Assembly: GCF_013256425.1 (NCBI RefSeq)
Contig: NZ_CP053904.1
Coordinates: 1,240,001-1,304,000 of the forward strand
DNA length: 64,000 nt
DNA from: Hymenobacter sp. BRD67
Lineage (GTDB): Bacteria; Bacteroidota; Bacteroidia; Cytophagales; Hymenobacteraceae
Direction of reading: 5' to 3'
A program made the position numbers and the translations under genes. This document shows, piece after piece, positions 60,069 through 64,000 of this stretch (position 1 is the stretch's first letter; each line of letters opens with the position of its first letter). The notes under the pieces are model-generated. The model was given only the letters and a program-made list of their open reading frames with translations. It was not told where the DNA came from and ran no database searches.

Positions 60069-60470
60069 ATGACACGGTCAGAGGTTATGGCTCGCGTCAA
60101 ATCCAAAGACACAACCCCAGAATTGGCAGTTCGAAGGGCGCTTTTTGCCGCTGGGCTTCGATATAGGTTAAACGCCAAACAACTTCCGGGCTCACCTGAT
60201 ATCATTTTGCCTTCTCGGCGAATAGCCATCTTTGTGCACGGATGCTTTTGGCACCGCCACCCCGACTGTAAACGCGCTACTTTTCCTAGTAGTAACGTCC
60301 TATATTGGCAGGGTAAGTTTGACAGAAACGTTGCTCGGGACGCTGAGGCAAAAGAGGCTATCCAAAATTTGGGTTGGCAGCATATTACCATTTGGGAATG
60401 CGATATTAGGACTCCTGCTAAACTCGCTGAGCTTGTGGATAGAGTGAAGGCTAGCGCAGTGTTGCAGTGA
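60069..60470 (+). CDS. vsr: very short patch repair endonuclease Vsr
   Basis: 133 residues from ATG 60069. TRSEVMARVKSKDTTPELAVRRALFAAGLRYRLN, LPGSPDIILPSRRIAIFVHGCFWHRH with catalytic Asp and the His pair, and ITIWECDI are family hallmarks. Vsr nicks T:G mismatches left when 5-methylcytosine deaminates, protecting the host from mutation by the adjacent methyltransferase. It lies 7 nt after DUF4928. Confidence 0.93.
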   Translation: MTRSEVMARVKSKDTTPELAVRRALFAAGLRYRLNAKQLPGSPDIILPSRRIAIFVHGCFWHRHPDCKRATFPSSNVLYWQGKFDRNVARDAEAKEAIQNLGWQHITIWECDIRTPAKLAELVDRVKASAVLQ

Positions 60471-60496
60471 AGTTATTTGTTGTCGTTGTAAGCGCT

Positions 60497-60805
60497 ATGA
60501 AAGTTATTTTTTATGCTCCAGGCCAGCCGCCGCGTGATATTTCGCCTGATGGGTTTGAATTACCCAGCACACCCACCGGCTTTGCTCGCGTTACTAGCCG
60601 AGTGGTCGAGGAGCTTGGCTGTCCTCCTCACCTTATCGACGTGCAGGCATGCGGTCCCGGATTTGTCGCCTATACTATTGCTGACCACGAGGGCGAGCCC
60701 AATGAGCTAGGTATGCTCGCATTGGCAAAAGCAACGGGCTATACTTATAGCGTAGAAGATGATGACACCGTTATCTGCGGCCCGGTGCTCATAGTAACAA
60801 TATAG
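60497..60805 (+). CDS. hypothetical small protein downstream of vsr
   Basis: 102 residues from ATG 60497; a GTG at 60467 overlapping the vsr stop is an alternative. Beta-alpha elements (MKVIFYAPGQPPRDISPDGFELPS, RVTSRVVEELGCPPHLIDVQACGP, VICGPVLIVTI) show no known family. It is the last gene of the R-M run, so it may modulate it or be passenger cargo. Confidence 0.6.
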   Translation: MKVIFYAPGQPPRDISPDGFELPSTPTGFARVTSRVVEELGCPPHLIDVQACGPGFVAYTIADHEGEPNELGMLALAKATGYTYSVEDDDTVICGPVLIVTI

Positions 60806-60878
60806 GGTACCCCTCCGGGGCCGTGTATCCGCGACCCCGCCCCGTGGGGTACCCCCTAAAATATTGTAGGGCAAGCGT

Positions 60879-62180
60879 TTACGAAATTTTTGGTAATTCT
60901 ACATATTTGAAACGGCTCATTATATCGGCCTCCCCGATTTCATTATCTACGTAGCGGGCGAAACTTTCCAAATTTTTGTGGCCTGTCCACCTACGAATCT
61001 TAAATTCTGGAATTCCATCCATAAGGCACCGGGTAACAAACGTCTTGCGCCCTACGTGGCTACTAAGGTACTGGTACTTACGATTTTTACTTTCGTCAAC
61101 TACACGAGCATTTCCACTGAAAGCCGTGCGAGTGAAAGCATTATGTAGGGAAGGGCACATTTCGCCCAGTGCCACAAGGCGAGCGTTGTACTTACCTAGG
61201 TCCGTCGCTCGCATTCCGTCCGGGTATTCTGCTAGTACCTTGCGACTCAGCCAATTCAAAGGTATTGTGAGCGTGTCCCCTGTCTTCCGCGTGACAATTT
61301 GGATGGCGTCGTTATTAATGCAGTGAGGGCCAACGCGGGTAACATCCGAAAAGCGCAAACCTGTAGCGCAAGCTAGCGAGAACAAGGCTCGGGCGTACCG
61401 CAAATGCTTGCAGTCAAGTTCTAGGGCGAGCCACTCAGCTAATTCTTGCTCATTTAGAGCTACTATTCGTTGATTCTTAGGTGCGTCTTTATGGGTTTTA
61501 TCTCGCTTGTACTCTCGAAACGCAACATGCTTACTTACACCCATCTGCACGAAGTAATTGAGCAATGCCTTGAGCCTTGCTATGCGGGTTTTAGTCGTAC
61601 TGTTGAGGTGGCCTTGTTCAAGCATGAAGTCGTTGAACCGGGTCATGAGCGCAAAATCGAAGCTGGCAAGCGTCAATTTTATTCCGTGGGCTCTCTCAAA
61701 CTCTAGTAGTAGGGTACCTAGCGGTTTTAAGCCTCGTGCCGTGTTGTAGCCATCTTTATGTCCGTCAGTGCCTTTCTTGACTTTTGCTTTCAGTACGGCC
61801 TCGTAATCCTTGAATAGCTGCCAGAAAGTGACTTTCGCCCCCGGCGAACCTTTGGCATTTTTAGGGGCCTTCCACAGTTCTTCTAATACTTCGGGGGTGG
61901 GTACCGTTCCGTTATCCTCCGAGTAGCGGCGGATTATGCGTGTGAGTTGGGACTTCGTGGTATCAATCGCCTCGTTTCCATCAACGATGCTTGCGTTATG
62001 CTCTTTCCAGGCTGCCCCTGCGCACTTTACAAGTCGCCCATCCTCCATGCCACCACGCTGGACTTTTAAGCCATTTTCACCAACAGGAAAGCGTTTACTT
62101 GTCCCATTGTGAGCATACTGTACATATACGTTTTCGAATCCTTTGCTGTCTAGGTTTCGAGTGATGACTTTAAGTGACAT
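60879..62180 (-). CDS. tyrosine recombinase (integrase) of the element
   Basis: 433 residues. An N-terminal arm-binding domain (NVYVQYAHNGTSKRFPVGENG), a SAM-like core-binding domain (FDFALMTRFNDFMLEQGHLN) and a catalytic domain are visible. The catalytic Arg is in ACATGLRFSDVTRV, the HxxR in LSSHVGRKTFVT, the second His in RRWTGHKNLESFARYVD and the nucleophile Tyr in the same segment. Its start lies 193 nt from attR. It should catalyse insertion at the 14-bp abcF site. Confidence 0.94.
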   Translation of the reverse strand: MSLKVITRNLDSKGFENVYVQYAHNGTSKRFPVGENGLKVQRGGMEDGRLVKCAGAAWKEHNASIVDGNEAIDTTKSQLTRIIRRYSEDNGTVPTPEVLEELWKAPKNAKGSPGAKVTFWQLFKDYEAVLKAKVKKGTDGHKDGYNTARGLKPLGTLLLEFERAHGIKLTLASFDFALMTRFNDFMLEQGHLNSTTKTRIARLKALLNYFVQMGVSKHVAFREYKRDKTHKDAPKNQRIVALNEQELAEWLALELDCKHLRYARALFSLACATGLRFSDVTRVGPHCINNDAIQIVTRKTGDTLTIPLNWLSRKVLAEYPDGMRATDLGKYNARLVALGEMCPSLHNAFTRTAFSGNARVVDESKNRKYQYLSSHVGRKTFVTRCLMDGIPEFKIRRWTGHKNLESFARYVDNEIGEADIMSRFKYVELPKIS

Positions 62181-62235
62181 TAGCGCGGTTTTGGGGTGCT
62201 AGACATGTTCACCTTATACGCAATTCATCTGAATT

Positions 62236-62323
62236 TAGTCAGTCATCAGTCAGTCTGTTTTGTATTTTTCTGTACTATTGTGTCAGTCTTCTGAAGATAA
62301 AAATAGCCTTACTGATGACTGAG
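62236..62323. repeat. tcagtca-type repeats, candidate integrase arm sites (right end)
   Basis: tagtcagtcatcagtcagtctg at 62236-62257, tcagtc at 62283 and the inverse actgatgactgag at 62311-62323 lie between the integrase and attR. The same heptamers occur near attL. Confidence 0.5.
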
Positions 62324-62372
62324 TATCGTTTTTGTATTCCAGAGTGATAAGGTATTTTGACGTCTGTGATTT

Positions 62373-62386
62373 GAAATGGAAATCAT
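62373..62386. other. attR: right attachment site, orphan abcF start codons
   Basis: The second exact copy of gaaatggaaatcat. On the minus strand it reads ATGATTTCCATTTC, after which the abcF coding sequence is replaced by element DNA. Confidence 0.8.
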
Positions 62387-62782
62387 GGCGGGGCCGGTTG
62401 CGGCCACTGTAAGCGAGCAAGACGCGGTGGAAGAGTAGGCTAAACGGCTAGCCCGCTCCATACCAGTGGCGGTGCAAAGGTACGGCCCGGCCCGGTCTAT
62501 CCGGGCAGCCAGCATGAAGTTCGCCGGCCGGGTGACTTGCTTAAAACTCGTGGGAAGCCGAAAGAATTTCGGCGGGTTCGGGATTAGTGCCGGAGTTTAA
62601 AGCAAGCTATTCTGAACATTGGCCGGGTCAAAATGACCCGACTAAAAATACTGTTTCAGCAAGTGTATTGTAGCCAATAAATTTAAAATACTGTTAATCA
62701 GTATTTTATAGGGAAAAATTTAGTGATTATTTAATTAAGGGCTGGAATTGGCAATAGGGGCACTACACTATTCCAGCACCCG
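62387..62782. other. ancestral abcF upstream region with stranded promoter; porin leader
   Basis: No gene. On the minus strand TACCTTTG at 62482-62475 is a consensus -7 box 88 nt before the orphan abcF start at 62386, so this is probably the original abcF promoter. The AT-rich part from 62640 on probably holds the promoter for the porin. An inverted cgggtca/tgacccg pair lies near 62624-62641. Confidence 0.6.
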
Positions 62783-64000
62783 ATGAATAACCGCTTTGCC
62801 TGCTGCCTCCTGGTCGGCCTATTTGCCAGTAAGGCAGCCCTGGCTCAGACTGCCGAACCTGCTGCCCGCCGCCCGGCTACCCTTCAGGCAGGGGTACCCA
62901 CTAAAACTGACACGGCTACCGCCAAAGTGCCCTTCGCCGGCATGGACCTGAGTTGGGTCAATGGCCAGAACCGCCAGCAGAATTTTCCGCTCCAGTTTAA
63001 GGACCAGGCGGGCGAAACCGTGCTCACGGCCACCACTTTTCTGGATGGCTACTACAACTACAACTTCGCCAATCCGCTCGACCATACCCAGACGATTTCG
63101 GCCGTGACGGGCCGCACCCAGGAGTTTTCGCTGGCGCTGGCCAGCATCGGTATCGAGAGCAATTACAAGAATATTATCGGCCGGCTGTGGCTGCAAACCG
63201 GCTCGATGCTGAACTTGGTGCAGGAAACCGACGCCTCGGTGCTGCGCGGGCGCAACACGGGCTCGACCATCGGGGCCAACGGCGTGAACGTGGGCACCGG
63301 CATCACCACCAATAACCTCAAGTACATCCGCGAGGCGGCGGCCGGCTACCACTTCAACGTAGCCTACGGCCTGAACCTGGAGCTGGGTATTTTCATGAGC
63401 TACATCGGCCTGGAAAGCTACGTGACCCAGGAAAACTGGAGCTACCAGCGCTCGCTGGTCTGCGATTTTACGCCCTTCTACTTTCAGGGGGCGCGGGCGC
63501 AGTTTTATCCGGCCAAAAACTTCAAGACCGAGCTGTGGCTGATGAATGGCTGGCAGACCTATAACACGCTTAATAACCGCCCGGCGCTGGGCAACTCGAA
63601 CTACTACCGGCCCAGTGAAAATATCCAGCTGGTGGCTAATTTTTACTACGGCAATGATTCGCGCCCCGGCCCCGACAGCCTCGCGGTGGGCCGGGCGGCC
63701 TACCCCAATATCCAGCGCTTTCACCACGACAACTCCATTGTGGCGCGCTATTACCACAAAGACAAGAAGGGCCCGCTGCGCGGCATTACCCAGGCCGCGT
63801 TTAGTCTGAATACGCACTACGGCTTCCAGAGCGGTACCGATGCCGCCGGCAATGAGGTAAAGCGGGCCGACAACTACATGGTGGGCTCGTCGCTGGCCAA
63901 CCGCATCTGGTTTGCCAAGAATAAGCTGGCCCTGACTACCCGCGTGGGCTTTGTGAAGAATCCCTCGCGCTACCTCAGCTTCAACCCGTCGGTGGTCGGC
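62783..64000 (+). CDS. outer-membrane beta-barrel porin, BBP2/OmpL-like (partial, 3' end outside window)
   Basis: 406 residues are visible from ATG 62783, with a signal peptide (LLVGLFASKAALAQ). Alternating-residue strands with aromatic girdles follow: FLDGYYNYNFANP, VAYGLNLELGIFMSYIGLESY, ENWSYQRSLVCDFTPFYFQGARAQFYP and FKTELWLMNGWQTYN. This matches putative beta-barrel porin-2 proteins. The transported solute is unknown. A long open frame on the opposite strand is a shadow. Confidence 0.82.
   Translation, partial: MNNRFACCLLVGLFASKAALAQTAEPAARRPATLQAGVPTKTDTATAKVPFAGMDLSWVNGQNRQQNFPLQFKDQAGETVLTATTFLDGYYNYNFANPLDHTQTISAVTGRTQEFSLALASIGIESNYKNIIGRLWLQTGSMLNLVQETDASVLRGRNTGSTIGANGVNVGTGITTNNLKYIREAAAGYHFNVAYGLNLELGIFMSYIGLESYVTQENWSYQRSLVCDFTPFYFQGARAQFYPAKNFKTELWLMNGWQTYNTLNNRPALGNSNYYRPSENIQLVANFYYGNDSRPGPDSLAVGRAAYPNIQRFHHDNSIVARYYHKDKKGPLRGITQAAFSLNTHYGFQSGTDAAGNEVKRADNYMVGSSLANRIWFAKNKLALTTRVGFVKNPSRYLSFNPSVVG

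Larger units (their letters stand above)
52867..62386. mobile_element. 9.5-kb integrative element inserted at the abcF start codon
   Basis: The exact 14-bp direct repeat gaaatggaaatcat occurs at 52867-52880 and 62373-62386. Read on the minus strand it is ATGATTTCCATTTC, the first codons of abcF. The integrase gene lies at the right end next to the repeat. In between are an excisionase-like HTH, an RHH protein, a Rep_trans-type initiator, R-M genes and unknown genes, all AT-richer than the core. No tRNA is involved. Confidence 0.85.

Noticed and set aside
52867-62386. tRNA gene as the element's attachment site
   Set aside because: No tRNA cloverleaf was seen at either end; the only shared sequence is the 14-bp abcF start region.
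62819-63817. 332-residue open frame on the minus strand
   Set aside because: It lies opposite the porin gene, which has a signal peptide and beta-barrel pattern. The antisense frame is low-complexity Val/Gly/Arg with no domain.

Overview
The window looks like chromosomal DNA of a Bacteroidota bacterium close to Hymenobacter. The evidence is the fused lpxC-fabZ gene, a type IX secretion plug protein, promoters of the TAnnTTTG type, GC-rich core genes and paa, sialate-esterase and GH92 content. No rRNA, tRNA or CRISPR array was seen.

Layout. 1-3150 is a phenylacetate catabolism block on the minus strand (paaK, paaE, paaA), with two matching palindromic operators. 3365-5953 holds a NIPSNAP protein, a TMEM175-like channel and a glycosyltransferase. 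6190-8388 is an arsenic operon (arsR, arsI, arsN-like acetyltransferase, a gutted acr3, arsC). 8442-12868 encodes two catalases (katE, katG). 12869-13972 and 19990-20420 are gene graveyards. 13973-19898 carries an epimerase, a GbsR-like regulator, cinA, a DUF4197 protein, an arylsulfotransferase-like lipoprotein and an acidic protein. 20422-24561 is the lipid A block (lpxD, lpxC-fabZ, lpxA, ABC ATPase). 24766-30097 is a glycan-use cluster (sugar permease, sialate O-acetylesterase, GH92). 30164-38505 has a DbpA-like helicase, YihY, DUF2062, SseB-like, cytochrome c, SCO1, aldo/keto reductase and Lgt-like genes. 38532-41466 is an accessory patch (two small genes, a PIN toxin pair, an IS1-family element). 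41743-50764 holds a Tes/MJ0619-type radical SAM enzyme, mutM, an M48 protease, ppk2, the T9SS plug protein and an esterase. 50970-52880 is an ABC-F ATPase. 62783 to the end is a beta-barrel porin.

The most interesting object is a 9.5 kb integrative element (52867-62386). It is bounded by a 14-bp direct repeat that covers the start codon of the ABC-F gene. It carries a tyrosine integrase, an excisionase-like HTH protein, an RHH protein, a Rep_trans-type initiator, two covarying hairpins, a cytosine methyltransferase with a DUF4928 partner and Vsr, and uncharacterised genes. Its insertion cut abcF off from its ancestral promoter and seems to supply a replacement.

A quality warning applies throughout. 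Eleven apparent frameshifts, including one in the normally essential lpxA, are each explained by one missing G/C in a short G/C run, and one (PIN toxin) by an extra T. Restoring these bases gives full-length proteins. Most are probably sequencing errors, so I annotate those genes as continuous. The internal-deletion remnants (acr3, Uma2, nucleotidyltransferase) cannot be explained this way and look like real decay.
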